Below are positions 8,774 through 17,059 of a stretch of DNA of 37,821 nucleotides, piece by piece; positions within the stretch are counted from its first letter, which is position 1, and every line of letters starts with the position of its first letter. Under the pieces are notes generated by a model. That model made no database searches. It was not told the DNA's origin and saw nothing but the letters and a program-made list of their open reading frames with translations. Position numbers and translations under genes: made by a program. Source of the stretch: Salegentibacter salinarum (GTDB lineage Bacteria; Bacteroidota; Bacteroidia; Flavobacteriales; Flavobacteriaceae); NCBI RefSeq assembly GCF_900168115.1, contig NZ_FUZC01000022.1, forward strand, positions 22,897 through 60,717, read 5' to 3'.

Positions 8774-9616
8774 TTAGTTGGTGAATAATCTTAAAGTAAA
8801 AGTGATCGCACGCCGGTATAATTTGAATTTTAGAAAGACAATAAAAGCTATGGAACCCAACTCTACCACGGGTGCAAAAAAGCTGCTACCATATTCTGTC
8901 CCAAAGAGGTTCTGCCAGAAATTGGTATTTATCTCGGTATAGATCGCGTTGATAAAAACATTGACCAGGAAGAATGCCGGAACAAGCATATAAACTGCGG
9001 CATAGAGCCTAAAAAAGCTATAGGCCATCGACCGGAATTTTTCAAACACAGCAAGGCTTAGTACCAATGGAAAGAAAGCCTGCATAATGCCCAATAGAAA
9101 ATAACGTTCTGCAAGGAAAAGTGGGTAGATGAACAAATCCAGCATCCATAGGAACAAGCTGATCAAAAACGCAAGTGTTTTTAATCCATACAAGGGGGTG
9201 ACCAGAGCTTCATAAAGCAGGGCCATGGCTTTACGCATGGCGTCCATTGCAGAAACTTCTTCTTCAATGGGGATTTCTTGCATTTGCAAGGGTAGGAGCA
9301 TAGGGGCGGTTTCGCGGTATTGGTTTTCAATGGCCACCAGGACGCCATCGAAAAAGCCCAGGATCTGGGTCGAAAAAATCACTAAAAGCACTACCACAAA
9401 ATTTTTAGCCAGCTCCCCCGGAGATAAGCCCCAGGTATATCCGTCCCGGTCCGCAACGCCCTCGTTATATTTTTTGAGAATGTTCACCAGGAAGAATAGC
9501 ACCGCCAGGGCTTTTATTCCCACAATGGTGTAGCGGGAAAACTCGCTATCCTGAATAGTTTGAAAGACACTATCCATATACTCCAGGCCGAGGGCTAAAA
9601 TAATTGTAGCATTCAT
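8774..9616 (-). CDS. traJ: TraJ, polytopic VirB6-like conjugative transposon protein
   Basis: 280 residues with about six hydrophobic segments (for example AVLFFLVNIL, NFVVVLLVIFSTQILGFF, LISLFLWMLDLFIYPLFL, MLVPAFFLVNVFINAIY, VELGSIAFIVFLKF), matching inner-membrane channel proteins of the VirB6/TraJ class. It starts 2 bp after the traI stop. The C-terminus YRRAITFTLRLFTN is basic and probably cytoplasmic. Function as part of the transfer pore is from family knowledge. Confidence 0.85.
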   Translation of the reverse strand: MNATIILALGLEYMDSVFQTIQDSEFSRYTIVGIKALAVLFFLVNILKKYNEGVADRDGYTWGLSPGELAKNFVVVLLVIFSTQILGFFDGVLVAIENQYRETAPMLLPLQMQEIPIEEEVSAMDAMRKAMALLYEALVTPLYGLKTLAFLISLFLWMLDLFIYPLFLAERYFLLGIMQAFFPLVLSLAVFEKFRSMAYSFFRLYAAVYMLVPAFFLVNVFINAIYTEINTNFWQNLFGTEYGSSFFAPVVELGSIAFIVFLKFKLYRRAITFTLRLFTN

Positions 9617-9618
9617 CT

Positions 9619-10212
9619 TTAATATGTGGTTTCCCGGTTATTGATCTTATCCTGCATTTTTCGAAAGGAAATGATTTCCCGGTATCGTTTGGTCTTCAGC
9701 CGTACATCGGTGACCATCTCTTTGGACTCCAGTTCTTTTTGCTTTAAGACTTCAGCCCTTTCGGCATCGCTCATTTTTAAGTGGTCACTCGATAAGATCT
9801 CATCGATAAAATCCAGAGTTGCCAGAGAGTTTCCTACCACACTATTAAAAGATTCCGTGACTTTAGTGACTTCACCCGGTTTGATATATGGAGAGTCCAA
9901 AATATCCCGGAGATCATTTTGCATTACTGCGATGAGCCGCTCATTATTGCGGCCAATCTCACGAACGGCTTGTAAGTCGCGGACCACACTATTGACTTTC
10001 TCAATATTTTCCTTTTGAGCTTTTAGAAAATTAACGGTCTTAACCAGGTTAGCGGTTTGTTTGGCTGATTCTACCAAAGATTTTACAAGGCTTACGAAGT
10101 TGGTATTGTCATAAACCGGCATCCCCTGGCAGGTAGCGCCTGCAGGCAATAATAGCGCTAAGGCCGTGGTAATGATCAATGTTCTGTGTCTGATTATTCT
10201 AATTGGCTGCAT
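9619..10212 (-). CDS. traI: TraI-like conjugal transfer protein (VirB5-like, DUF4141 type)
   Basis: 197 residues with an N-terminal signal peptide (RTLIITTALALLLPAGATCQG) and a mostly alpha-helical, coiled-coil-rich mature part (QTANLVKTVNFLKAQKENIEKVN..., ERAEVLKQKELESKEM). Position between the VirB4-like ATPase and the VirB6-like TraJ and the helical character fit TraI of Bacteroidetes conjugative transposons, comparable to VirB5 minor pilins. It overlaps the end of traG by 14 bp, implying translational coupling. Confidence 0.75.
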   Translation of the reverse strand: MQPIRIIRHRTLIITTALALLLPAGATCQGMPVYDNTNFVSLVKSLVESAKQTANLVKTVNFLKAQKENIEKVNSVVRDLQAVREIGRNNERLIAVMQNDLRDILDSPYIKPGEVTKVTESFNSVVGNSLATLDFIDEILSSDHLKMSDAERAEVLKQKELESKEMVTDVRLKTKRYREIISFRKMQDKINNRETTY

Positions 10213-12622
10213 CTTGTTTCATTTTAGCGCTTACAAATCCTTTAATAGCCTCTTCCATATCTCCGGTCAATTTAAAATTGTCCATAATGACGGCATTTTC
10301 GGCCCCGTCTGTGAGGTAGGCGGCATAGACTTCCGGCGGTACTTCCAATCTGAAAATGTTGCTTTCTTTGCCGATTTTGATAAATATTTCGGTGTATTTT
10401 CGCGGTCCGGAAAGCTTGTTCTTAATCGATTTTAATTGGTTGAGATCGTGACTGGAAAGATGAAGCCTTCGAACTAGCTCATCATAGCCTTTTTCATTGT
10501 TAAGACTATAGATGACCTGGGTATTTTCCAGGATACTGGCCGAAGTGGTGTTGCCAGGAAGTTGGTTTATGGATTGTAGGATGATCCCTATGGCCCCGTT
10601 TTGTTTACGAATGGCCTGGTAGTAAAACTCCACACTTTCCAGGACATTTTCAAATTTTAATTGTTTGGCAAACTCATCGAAGAGGATGATGCCTTTCTCC
10701 GCCCGGTTTTTCCAAATGCTACGTTGGATAGCCGATTTGATGAGCTTGAGCATTACTGAAAGAATTTCTTTATTATCTTTTACTTCATCGAGTTCGAAAA
10801 TGATAAGGCGTTTGTCTTCGATCTTAAAGCTTTGGTCCTGGTTTCCTTCGAAGAGGAAACTATATAGACCATCTCCGACATACTCCGATAACACGTGCAG
10901 GAAATTGGTGATATTGAAGTAGTCGGGATGGATTTTAAGGGTCTCGAGCAAAGTCTTTTGATGTTGCTCGATAAAATTGTAGAAGCTCTCCAGGGAGTGG
11001 TTTTCAACGGTACTTTTATAATAATGCCGCAGGATTTTCTTTATAGAAACGGATTGTGCCTTACTAATTTTTAAATCAGAAGCCAGGAGTTCAAATAAAA
11101 ACACGGAAAGATCTTCCAGGTGTTCCGGACTTAATTCTTCGGAATTGGAGCTGTAAAATGGGTTGATCCCTAAATTCTTACCACTCTCATATCGTAGCAC
11201 GGTATATGCCTCCGGGTAGAGTTTAGCAAGTTTAGTATAAGATCCTCCCAGGTCGATAATGACCAGGCGAACCCCACTTTCAAAATACTGTCGCAGGATA
11301 TTGTTGGCTAAAAAGGATTTTCCTTCCCCGGTAGGAGCGAAGATGGCAAAATTCCGTGCCTTGATGCGCTTTCTATGCTCATCCCAAACATCCTTTACTA
11401 CCGGGATATTATGCTCCCGGTCATTAAAAATAATCCCGGTCTTGTCTGATTTATAATTCGTGTTATTGATCAGCAGGCATAACGCGTGTTTCAGGTCGGT
11501 TACATAAAGATCCTCGTTGGAGAAATTCGAAGAAAAACAGCAATAGCTATTGAGAATATAGTTTTTGCGTTCTTCTCCCCTGGGATAATACGGTGTAATA
11601 TCAAGCTCTTTAAATTCAGATTTAATTTTAGATCGAATAGATTCCAGGTTCGAAAGTTCATTGTCCCAATAGATAATATTGAGATGGCCTCGTATGATCC
11701 GGGCATTATCATCTTTATTGATTTTTTCCAAAATCTCCTGGATCTTTCCCAGAACCACCTTGTTTTGGGATCCAAAATTGGAGCTCTTGCTGAGTTCCTC
11801 TATTTTTTTATCGAGGAGTTTGCGCCATTTGTGTTTGTCATCCAAATACAGCACCTGGTTGACAATATGGTTTTCATTTAGCGTAAGCCCTATGCCATCA
11901 ATAAACCCCTGGTGAAATACAAAATCGTCTGAAGTGAATTTCTCATTGGTTTTGCTACTTTGTACTCTTTCGCCAAAGCACAGTTCACTGTTGATGGCCA
12001 GGGCATCAAAATGATTACCGCCAATAGTTACATTTTTATTTTCCAGTAATATATCCGTATCGAAACCTTCATTAAAACCATTGAAATAGTTTTGGGTCAG
12101 TTTGATAATTCCTGCCGCGCTTAATTTCTTAAGCGAAAACTTGCGGCTATTGTCCAGAAAGGAAACCGAATCACTTACCGATTGCATGAAACCTTGCAGG
12201 TTTGTATCGCACTCCCGGATAGCACCGCTGGAAATTTTTCTGAAGGGATTTACATATTTTACATGGTTTAAAGCTTTGTTTTTCGTGAGGCAAAAGAATA
12301 GGTAGGAGCGATGCTCTAAATATTGCCTTCCTTTAAAATAATCGTGAGTAGTTTTTTCCAGAAAGGTGTCTCTAGGTAAGACTTCACTATTATAAGCTTG
12401 TTTGGTGTAAATATCCTGCTTGTGTACCACCGTACCCACCGGGAGTGATTTGAGAGCCTGGTGCCAGACTGTGTGCAGGTCTTCGAAATCTTTTTCGGAT
12501 AAAGAGTAGATTTCGGGTAGGATCATCTCATAACACATCACCACGTTACCATTGTTGGCAAAAATGCTGTTGTCCTGGATATCCCCAATAGGCCAGTGGG
12601 AGGAAAGTTTAATCTTGTTCAT
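10199..12622 (-). CDS. traG: TraG, VirB4-like conjugation ATPase
   Basis: 807 residues, the main energising ATPase of the transfer apparatus at the inner membrane. Walker A is APTGEGKSFLANN at about residue 430, and Walker B is IILFDEFAK at about 645, followed by IGIILQSINQLPGN. The N-terminal half is the usual VirB4/CagE domain (WPIGDIQDNSIFANNGNVVMCYEM). Both ends overlap neighbours by 14 bp: the start lies inside traF and the stop inside traI. Length is typical and no defect is visible, so it is presumably functional. Confidence 0.93.
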   Translation of the reverse strand: MNKIKLSSHWPIGDIQDNSIFANNGNVVMCYEMILPEIYSLSEKDFEDLHTVWHQALKSLPVGTVVHKQDIYTKQAYNSEVLPRDTFLEKTTHDYFKGRQYLEHRSYLFFCLTKNKALNHVKYVNPFRKISSGAIRECDTNLQGFMQSVSDSVSFLDNSRKFSLKKLSAAGIIKLTQNYFNGFNEGFDTDILLENKNVTIGGNHFDALAINSELCFGERVQSSKTNEKFTSDDFVFHQGFIDGIGLTLNENHIVNQVLYLDDKHKWRKLLDKKIEELSKSSNFGSQNKVVLGKIQEILEKINKDDNARIIRGHLNIIYWDNELSNLESIRSKIKSEFKELDITPYYPRGEERKNYILNSYCCFSSNFSNEDLYVTDLKHALCLLINNTNYKSDKTGIIFNDREHNIPVVKDVWDEHRKRIKARNFAIFAPTGEGKSFLANNILRQYFESGVRLVIIDLGGSYTKLAKLYPEAYTVLRYESGKNLGINPFYSSNSEELSPEHLEDLSVFLFELLASDLKISKAQSVSIKKILRHYYKSTVENHSLESFYNFIEQHQKTLLETLKIHPDYFNITNFLHVLSEYVGDGLYSFLFEGNQDQSFKIEDKRLIIFELDEVKDNKEILSVMLKLIKSAIQRSIWKNRAEKGIILFDEFAKQLKFENVLESVEFYYQAIRKQNGAIGIILQSINQLPGNTTSASILENTQVIYSLNNEKGYDELVRRLHLSSHDLNQLKSIKNKLSGPRKYTEIFIKIGKESNIFRLEVPPEVYAAYLTDGAENAVIMDNFKLTGDMEEAIKGFVSAKMKQDAAN

Positions 12623-12893
12623 AATTGATATTTGAATTTCTTTTGTTACTGATAATTTTGGAAAAGACTCCGGTCATTTGGAAAAACTCTATGAGTCTGC
12701 TTAAGCGAAGCAACCCGATATATAGGGCCACATTAAATACCAGCCCACTTAGAATGACCCCTAAACTAAATGAGAAAATAATAACCAGTAAGCTGGCAAT
12801 TACACACATCATCATCAGTGCAAATAGGGGAAGGCTTAGGCCAAAGATCACGGCGCCTTTTCGAATGTTCCTATAAGGTTCGTATTTTTTCAT
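12609..12893 (-). CDS. traF: TraF, small conjugal transfer membrane protein (DUF4133-like)
   Basis: 94 residues with two long adjacent membrane helices (GLSLPLFALMMMCVIASLLVIIF, LGVILSGLVFNVALYIGLL), like VirB3-type small inner-membrane partners of VirB4. KYEPYRNIRKGAVIFGLS is a characteristic DUF4133 start. It lies 13 bp after traE and overlaps traG by 14 bp. Confidence 0.85.
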   Translation of the reverse strand: MKKYEPYRNIRKGAVIFGLSLPLFALMMMCVIASLLVIIFSFSLGVILSGLVFNVALYIGLLRLSRLIEFFQMTGVFSKIISNKRNSNINYEQD

Positions 12894-12906
12894 GTTACTT
12901 TCAGGT

Positions 12907-13194
12907 TTATACGACTATGGTGATTAAGTAGGAGAAGATGCCCACTACTGTTCCCGAGATCAGTACAAAAATGAGTACCCGGGTCAATCCTTTTTTCATA
13001 TCGGAATTTTCACCGAAGAAATGACCAATGTTAAATAGGAAACCAACCAGAAAGATTATTCCCAGTACAATGGGGAATATATTCCTGATCGTATCTGAAA
13101 TTTCGGCTACGGAATCTTCGATCCCACCGATCTGCGCAAAAAGGTTTGTTGAGAGCAACAAGAAAGAAGTTGCCAGGAAGGTTGATTTTTTCAT
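12907..13194 (-). CDS. traE: TraE, VirB2-like conjugal transfer protein (DUF4134-like)
   Basis: 95 residues: a signal peptide (MKKSTFLATSFLLLSTNLFAQ) then two hydrophobic helices (IFPIVLGIIFLVGFLFNIGHFF, VLIFVLISGTVVGIFSYLITIVV) joined by a short charged loop, the pilin-like layout of TraE. It is the first gene of the minus-strand operon, so its promoter should lie just above 13195. No traA-traD homologues are seen upstream. Confidence 0.85.
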   Translation of the reverse strand: MKKSTFLATSFLLLSTNLFAQIGGIEDSVAEISDTIRNIFPIVLGIIFLVGFLFNIGHFFGENSDMKKGLTRVLIFVLISGTVVGIFSYLITIVV

Positions 13195-13947
13195 AACGGA
13201 TAGTTTTAAATTATTGACTCGTTTTCGTTATGAGAAAATTAGAAATTTAAGTGGTTAAATATCTGTAAATCAGATATTTGTTAATAAAATATTCTTTGAT
13301 GTCTAATGATTTTAAATGTTGTTATTTGATATTAAATTCTATGAAAATTTGGAAGAGGACTGTTGATAACTTTAAATTGAGGTATGGAGGAAGAGAGTAA
13401 AAACGTCAATTTTGTAATTTTTACTCCTGGAAAAATATTTTTTTCCCGGACAAGAACCGCGATTTTCCACTTAAAGGATACCATCGATAAGCAATAGAGT
13501 TTGCTATTATAGGTGTGAAGTTTCAATTTTCCAGAATTTCACAAGATGTTGAATCAGTGTTCTTGGATTCTTTTGGAATTGGGTTTTAGCTGATGTCAAT
13601 GCTGGTGCACTTGAGGAGTAATCCTTAGTGACCGGATTAGCCTTTATTTTGAAGATTTAGGGATCAATACACTTTCATTAATTCATGGGGCTAACAAAAG
13701 TAAACATCCGAAAACCAGCTGCTGTTTCGGTTTTTCCAATAGAGTTATATATGTGTAACGTGTGTAGCATTTAAAGGCTTACTCAAAACTGAATTTTTCA
13801 ATTAAAAGTGCTGATTATAGGGTATAAATTTTAAAATTTCAGGTTCAGGATAGATTACAGAGGAGAAGGGAGAATTTTCATTAAAATTAAAATAAATGTC
13901 ACCATGGGTTTATTTGCAAATAAATGTAATATTGCATTTATCGGTAT
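13195..13947. other. Gene-poor region upstream of the tra operon
   Basis: About 750 bp without a convincing gene. Short open frames here have no family resemblance and poor composition. It must hold the tra promoter (reading left), but no clear TAnnTTTG element was found in that direction. It contains an inverted repeat at 13257-13279 and two short AT-rich palindromes just before the cassette region (TTTATTTGCAAATAAA near 13908 and an imperfect AAATG/CATTT hairpin near 13922-13939). Confidence 0.5.
13257..13279. promoter_or_regulatory. Inverted repeat upstream of traE, possible operator
   Basis: AAATATCTG and CAGATATTT form a perfect 9-bp inverted repeat with a 5-bp spacer, 63 bp upstream of the traE start. 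Dyads of this size bind dimeric repressors. No run of T follows in either direction, so a terminator is less likely. The binding protein is unknown. Confidence 0.4.
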
Positions 13948-13961
13948 GTTGTGCGCAATTT
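13948..13961 (+). repeat. Left end arm of cassette-like unit A
   Basis: GTTGTGCGCAATTT lies 19 bp before the 146-residue gene. Its inverted complement AACTGCGCACAAC follows that gene's stop directly at 14421-14433 (12 of 13 positions pair). The preceding TTTATCGGTAT resembles the TTTATACGGGAC that precedes the corresponding arm of unit B. Confidence 0.6.
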
Positions 13962-13979
13962 CGGATATCAATGTAAAAT

Positions 13980-14420
13980 ATGGAATCAAAAGATTTTAGG
14001 GAATTAATAGAAAGGAATTCTAAGAAGCTCCAACTGGAGAAGTATAAAACTACTTATTATACAGAAAGTGCAGATTCTATCGTATTCTTGGTTTTAATTA
14101 AATCAAATTATTCAAAGAACTATTACTTAAGATTAAAAACGGAGATTAAGCCTCTTGAAAAGGACTTTAATAAAGAAGATTTTATAAAACACGATATTTC
14201 GGACATTTTAGTGAGCTTAGATTCAGAGTCGCCGGAAATATTTGATCTGGAAAATCATCTGACTGATTTTGAACGAGGTGAAAAAATGAATAAATTCTTC
14301 GCTAACAATGTGGAGCAATGGATTAAAGCTATGCTATCTAAAGAATCCATTATTGAAAAAAGTAATAAAGAAGACTTGGTTCTTTTACCTTACACCAAAT
14401 CAAAACTCGGACTGAAATAA
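13980..14420 (+). CDS. Hypothetical protein in cassette-like unit A
   Basis: A 146-residue protein of no family I recognise. It is acidic and lysine-rich, without signal peptide or membrane helix, and is probably a cytoplasmic alpha/beta protein. Notable segments are YYTESADSIVFLVLIKSNYSKNYYLRLKTEI (likely beta strands) and a helical C-terminal half (DFERGEKMNKFFANNVEQWIKAML). It is the only gene between two inverted complementary arms (13948-13961 and 14421-14433), and its stop codon abuts the right arm. Composition is AT-rich, unlike the tra operon next to it. Confidence 0.7.
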   Translation: MESKDFRELIERNSKKLQLEKYKTTYYTESADSIVFLVLIKSNYSKNYYLRLKTEIKPLEKDFNKEDFIKHDISDILVSLDSESPEIFDLENHLTDFERGEKMNKFFANNVEQWIKAMLSKESIIEKSNKEDLVLLPYTKSKLGLK

Positions 14421-14433
14421 AACTGCGCACAAC
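14421..14433 (+). repeat. Right end arm of unit A, start of an interrupted cassette repeat
   Basis: AACTGCGCACAAC directly follows the TAA of the 146-residue gene and is the inverted complement of 13948-13960. The uninterrupted repeat at 18998-19130 begins in the same way (AACTGGCTACAAC), so this is the 5' end of a repeat whose remainder now lies beyond the IS110 insertion, from about 15871. Confidence 0.6.
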
Positions 14434-14756
14434 AATATATCCTATGAAAAGCAATAAGCCCTTCTCTCAAATTTAATATTTTATTTTCTATTTTATTTCA
14501 TCTTGATGATGTTTTTGGAGTGTTGAAATGTTGGCAAGTCTTTTCAGCCCTTGCTTACTTGTCAATATTTCAATACTTATAACCTGCTCCGCATCCTATA
14601 TGTGGTCCTCGCTCTGGTGAGGCCACCAGCATCATTATGATTTTGATTATAAAACCTGTCCACTAGCTAAAAAATGTGATCCGGAATTGGCCACGTATAA
14701 TGTTTTGTGATACAGGCTGAAATTGGTTTGAGCTGGTTAGTATTATTTTTTTGTTT
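14434..14756 (-). ncRNA. Candidate guide (seekRNA/bridge RNA) region of the IS110-family element
   Basis: These 323 bp after the transposase stop hold no open frame. They contain hairpin-forming sequence, for example CTGGTGAGGCCACCAG near 14617-14632 (6-bp stem, 4-base loop). In IS1111-type elements this position encodes the RNA that pairs with target and donor DNA. The call rests on position and structure only. The exact RNA ends and the target-binding loop were not determined. The decayed second copy lacks this region. Confidence 0.4.
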
Positions 14757-15815
14757 TTATTCAATGACACCTATTTCATAGGGAGTTTCTGTTTTTATAA
14801 CTGCAAGGGTTCTACTGAGGAGTTTATGAGCGATTTTGACAATAATTTTCTTGACATCTTTACCTATATGAGTGCGGTAGTAAGCCTGCATTACGGGGTC
14901 GGTGCGAATGGCCTGCCAGGAAGCTTCAACAAAATAGGATCTGATCAGGCGGTTTGACCTTGGGTTCATTCCCATAGCTTTATTTGAAGCACCACTTTGA
15001 TGCATTCCCGGGGCAAGGCCAACATAACCTGCCAGGTGTTTTAAGGAATTGAACCGACGTAGATCTCCCAGTTCAGAGAGGATGCCTACGGCCACAATGC
15101 CACCAATACCTGGAATACTTTTTAAGAGATAATAATCTTTTTTATAATGTTTACGACAATAGGCGCGAAGCTCGTTGGTAACTTGTCGCAACTCCTGATC
15201 TATAAACCTGAAACTGCGCATACGACTGTTTAAGGTTTCCCGGGCAGTATCAAATTCAAAAGAGAGGTTGTCCAGCCAGTCTCGAAAGTTATGGCTCCAG
15301 TGGTCATTATCAAATTCCTCGGGTTCTTTGATACCGAAGTAGAGCAGCTGCATTTTGATCATTGATTTAATGCGACGCATCTCTTTAACCAGATCATTTC
15401 GGCGACGGAAGAGGCTGCGGAGTTCCTCTCGTTTTTTATCAGGAACGACAATGCTTTCCAGACGGTCATCTTTAAGTTCCCTGCTGATAAGCTGGGCATC
15501 GATTTTATCTGTTTTGGTGTATCGTTCTTTTCCTTTGCGGTGGATATCTGCAGGGTTAACTACCAGGGATTTCCACCCATAGCTTTTAAAAGAACGATGG
15601 GCATAGTAGCCACAACAGCCGGCTTCATAGGCCGTGGAAACTTCATAGCCTTGAAAATGTTTGTTCACGTATTGAAATAATTGTTCAGGAACGGGTGGCA
15701 TGGTAAAGGATTTACCAGCAAAAAGATCGGTGCTGCAATGAATTTTCCAGCTTCTCTTGTGAATATCAATACCAACGTATAACTTTGGAATTGAGGCAGT
15801 AGATTGAGTGTCCAT
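14757..15815 (-). CDS. IS110-family transposase (DEDD, bridge-RNA recombinase)
   Basis: 352 residues. The N-terminal RuvC-like DEDD domain shows VGIDIHK (Asp17), AYEAGCCG (Glu64) and TDKIDAQL (Asp103, Asp106). The C-terminal Transposase_20 domain shows IPGIGGIVAVGILSELGDLRRF, LAGYVGLAPG and the serine motif HQSGASNK (Ser274 or Ser277 being the likely nucleophile). Full length and free of stops, so probably active. A second copy with several lesions lies at 17060-18156. Confidence 0.93.
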   Translation of the reverse strand: MDTQSTASIPKLYVGIDIHKRSWKIHCSTDLFAGKSFTMPPVPEQLFQYVNKHFQGYEVSTAYEAGCCGYYAHRSFKSYGWKSLVVNPADIHRKGKERYTKTDKIDAQLISRELKDDRLESIVVPDKKREELRSLFRRRNDLVKEMRRIKSMIKMQLLYFGIKEPEEFDNDHWSHNFRDWLDNLSFEFDTARETLNSRMRSFRFIDQELRQVTNELRAYCRKHYKKDYYLLKSIPGIGGIVAVGILSELGDLRRFNSLKHLAGYVGLAPGMHQSGASNKAMGMNPRSNRLIRSYFVEASWQAIRTDPVMQAYYRTHIGKDVKKIIVKIAHKLLSRTLAVIKTETPYEIGVIE

Positions 15816-15870
15816 ATCTTTACGTATTTTTTATTTAAGATACTTGATTTACTGCTTTTTCATCGATGCT

Positions 15871-15990
15871 AAAAACAATGCTTAAACCTGTCTCAATGGA
15901 AAGTCCGTGCTCGCTTGCAACGCCTGATTGTCCTGCGGACAATCAGGCACGCCAGCTCGCACAGTTTTTATACGGGACGTTACCTGCATT
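15871..15990 (+). repeat. Cassette repeat, right part, joining units A and B
   Basis: Starts with AAAAACAATGCT, contains a perfect 12-bp hairpin (GCCTGATTGTCC at 15922-15933, loop TGC, GGACAATCAGGC at 15937-15948), an outer stem GTCCGT (15903-15908) with ACGGGAC (15972-15978, one bulged G), and ends with unit B's left arm GTTACCTGCATT (15979-15990). The 50 bp around the hairpin are nearly identical to the repeat at 18998-19130. The 5' part of this repeat (14421-14433) was displaced by the IS110 insertion. Confidence 0.65.
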
Positions 15991-16005
15991 CGGAAACCAA
16001 AAAAC

Positions 16006-17058
16006 ATGAAACAATCTTTGACCTTAATTTTACTAATCATTCTTACATCTTGTAAAGAAAATTCGAACAAAGAATCTGACCCAACTGAATCCTATACTAT
16101 TTCGGGAAATTTACGAGACAAGTATAATGGTTATATATATTTAATGTACGGAGACGTAATTGACAGTTCACGAGTTACAGATGGTACTTTTGAATTTCAA
16201 GGAAAAGTAGAGGACACAGTTTCAGCTTTCTTAAGTTTAGAAAGTGGTAAAAGTGGAGCAAATTTTTACATTGAAAACAGTCAGATTAAGTTAAAATGTG
16301 CTATTAAACAAACTCCTGATTCCAATAGAATTTCTGGCCAAAACCTGGAAATTAAAAATATTCAAGGTTCATATTCCGAAGAAATTCGAAAGGATTATTC
16401 TCTCTTTTATCAGAACAACAAGGATAAGGATAGTTTTCCTAATTTGTTATACCAAAAACTAAGTGCTTTAATAGAAGAAAACAGGAGTCATCCATTTAGT
16501 GGAGGGATTTTAGCTGGTAATGCAGTTATGAATCCTGTTTTTTCAAAAGAACAACTTGTTGATCTTTTTTCTAAGCTTGATACAACGAGAATGGAAAATT
16601 CCGACCTATCACTGATAAAAAGATCTATTGTCAATCTTTCTGCTTATCGAGTAGGGAAACCTTTTTTAGACTTTAAACTCTACGACCAAAAAAAGAAAGA
16701 AGTGGACATTAACACAACTTATGCTGCATTTACACTGGTAGATTTTTGGGCTTCTTGGTGCGTACCGTGCAGAAAAGCAAATCCAGAACTGGTTAAATTA
16801 AAAAACGAATTGCAAAATAATGACTTTGAAATAGTTAGTGTTTCAATAGATGAAAACAAAGAAAAATGGTTGAAAGCAATAGAGAAAGACAGTCTTAACT
16901 GGACAAATCTAATTGATCCAAATCAAAACGTTTATAAGGAATTGGATATAGTAGGCATACCTTATAGTTTTCTCATTAATCAAAATGGTGTAATATTAAA
17001 ACTTAACCCTACTATAACTGAAATTTCAAATATTGTAAAGGGAAAAGCCAGCAGGTAA
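16006..17058 (+). CDS. TlpA-like thiol-disulfide lipoprotein in cassette-like unit B
   Basis: 350 residues from ATG 16006; the frame is open further upstream but only through repeat sequence. A lipoprotein signal ends in LTSC (lipidated Cys15 or so), placing it in the periplasm on a membrane. Residues 30-130 form a DUF4369-like beta domain (SYTISGNLRDKYNGYIYLM). The C-terminal thioredoxin fold has the redox motif WCVPC (Cys252, Cys255) within LVDFWASWCVPCRKANPEL and the cis-Pro region IVGIPYSFLIN. The family reduces or exchanges disulfides in exported proteins and often serves cytochrome maturation or stress resistance. The TAA stop lies inside the right arm of the unit (GCAGGTAAC, 17051-17059), the exact inverted complement of GTTACCTGC at 15979-15987. 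Confidence 0.85.
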   Translation: MKQSLTLILLIILTSCKENSNKESDPTESYTISGNLRDKYNGYIYLMYGDVIDSSRVTDGTFEFQGKVEDTVSAFLSLESGKSGANFYIENSQIKLKCAIKQTPDSNRISGQNLEIKNIQGSYSEEIRKDYSLFYQNNKDKDSFPNLLYQKLSALIEENRSHPFSGGILAGNAVMNPVFSKEQLVDLFSKLDTTRMENSDLSLIKRSIVNLSAYRVGKPFLDFKLYDQKKKEVDINTTYAAFTLVDFWASWCVPCRKANPELVKLKNELQNNDFEIVSVSIDENKEKWLKAIEKDSLNWTNLIDPNQNVYKELDIVGIPYSFLINQNGVILKLNPTITEISNIVKGKASR

Positions 17059-17059
17059 C
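17051..17059 (+). repeat. Right end arm of cassette-like unit B
   Basis: GCAGGTAAC is the exact inverted complement of GTTACCTGC at 15979-15987 and overlaps the stop codon of the TlpA-like gene. The IS110 remnant begins within a few bases, at the same relative place as the complete copy after unit A's arm. Confidence 0.6.

Larger units (their letters stand above)
14434..15870 (-). mobile_element. IS110-family insertion sequence (IS1111-like layout), apparently complete
   Basis: About 1.44 kb, inserted within the cassette repeat. The transposase reads left; about 55 bp lie upstream of it and about 320 bp downstream, the layout of the IS1111 branch, whose guide RNA is encoded after the transposase. 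Imperfect subterminal inverted repeats are visible: ATGAAAAGCAATAA at 14444 and, reversed, the complement of TTACTGCTTTTTCAT at 15852-15866. Outer boundaries are approximate and were set by comparison with the empty repeat at 18998-19130. No target duplication is evident, as expected for this family. Confidence 0.7.

Noticed and set aside
9225-9533. Plus-strand frames inside the tra operon
   Set aside because: They are antisense to strongly supported tra genes and have no family resemblance.
13332-13526. Minus-strand 64-codon frame upstream of traE
   Set aside because: Low-complexity wording, no homology recognised, no initiation signals; treated as noncoding.
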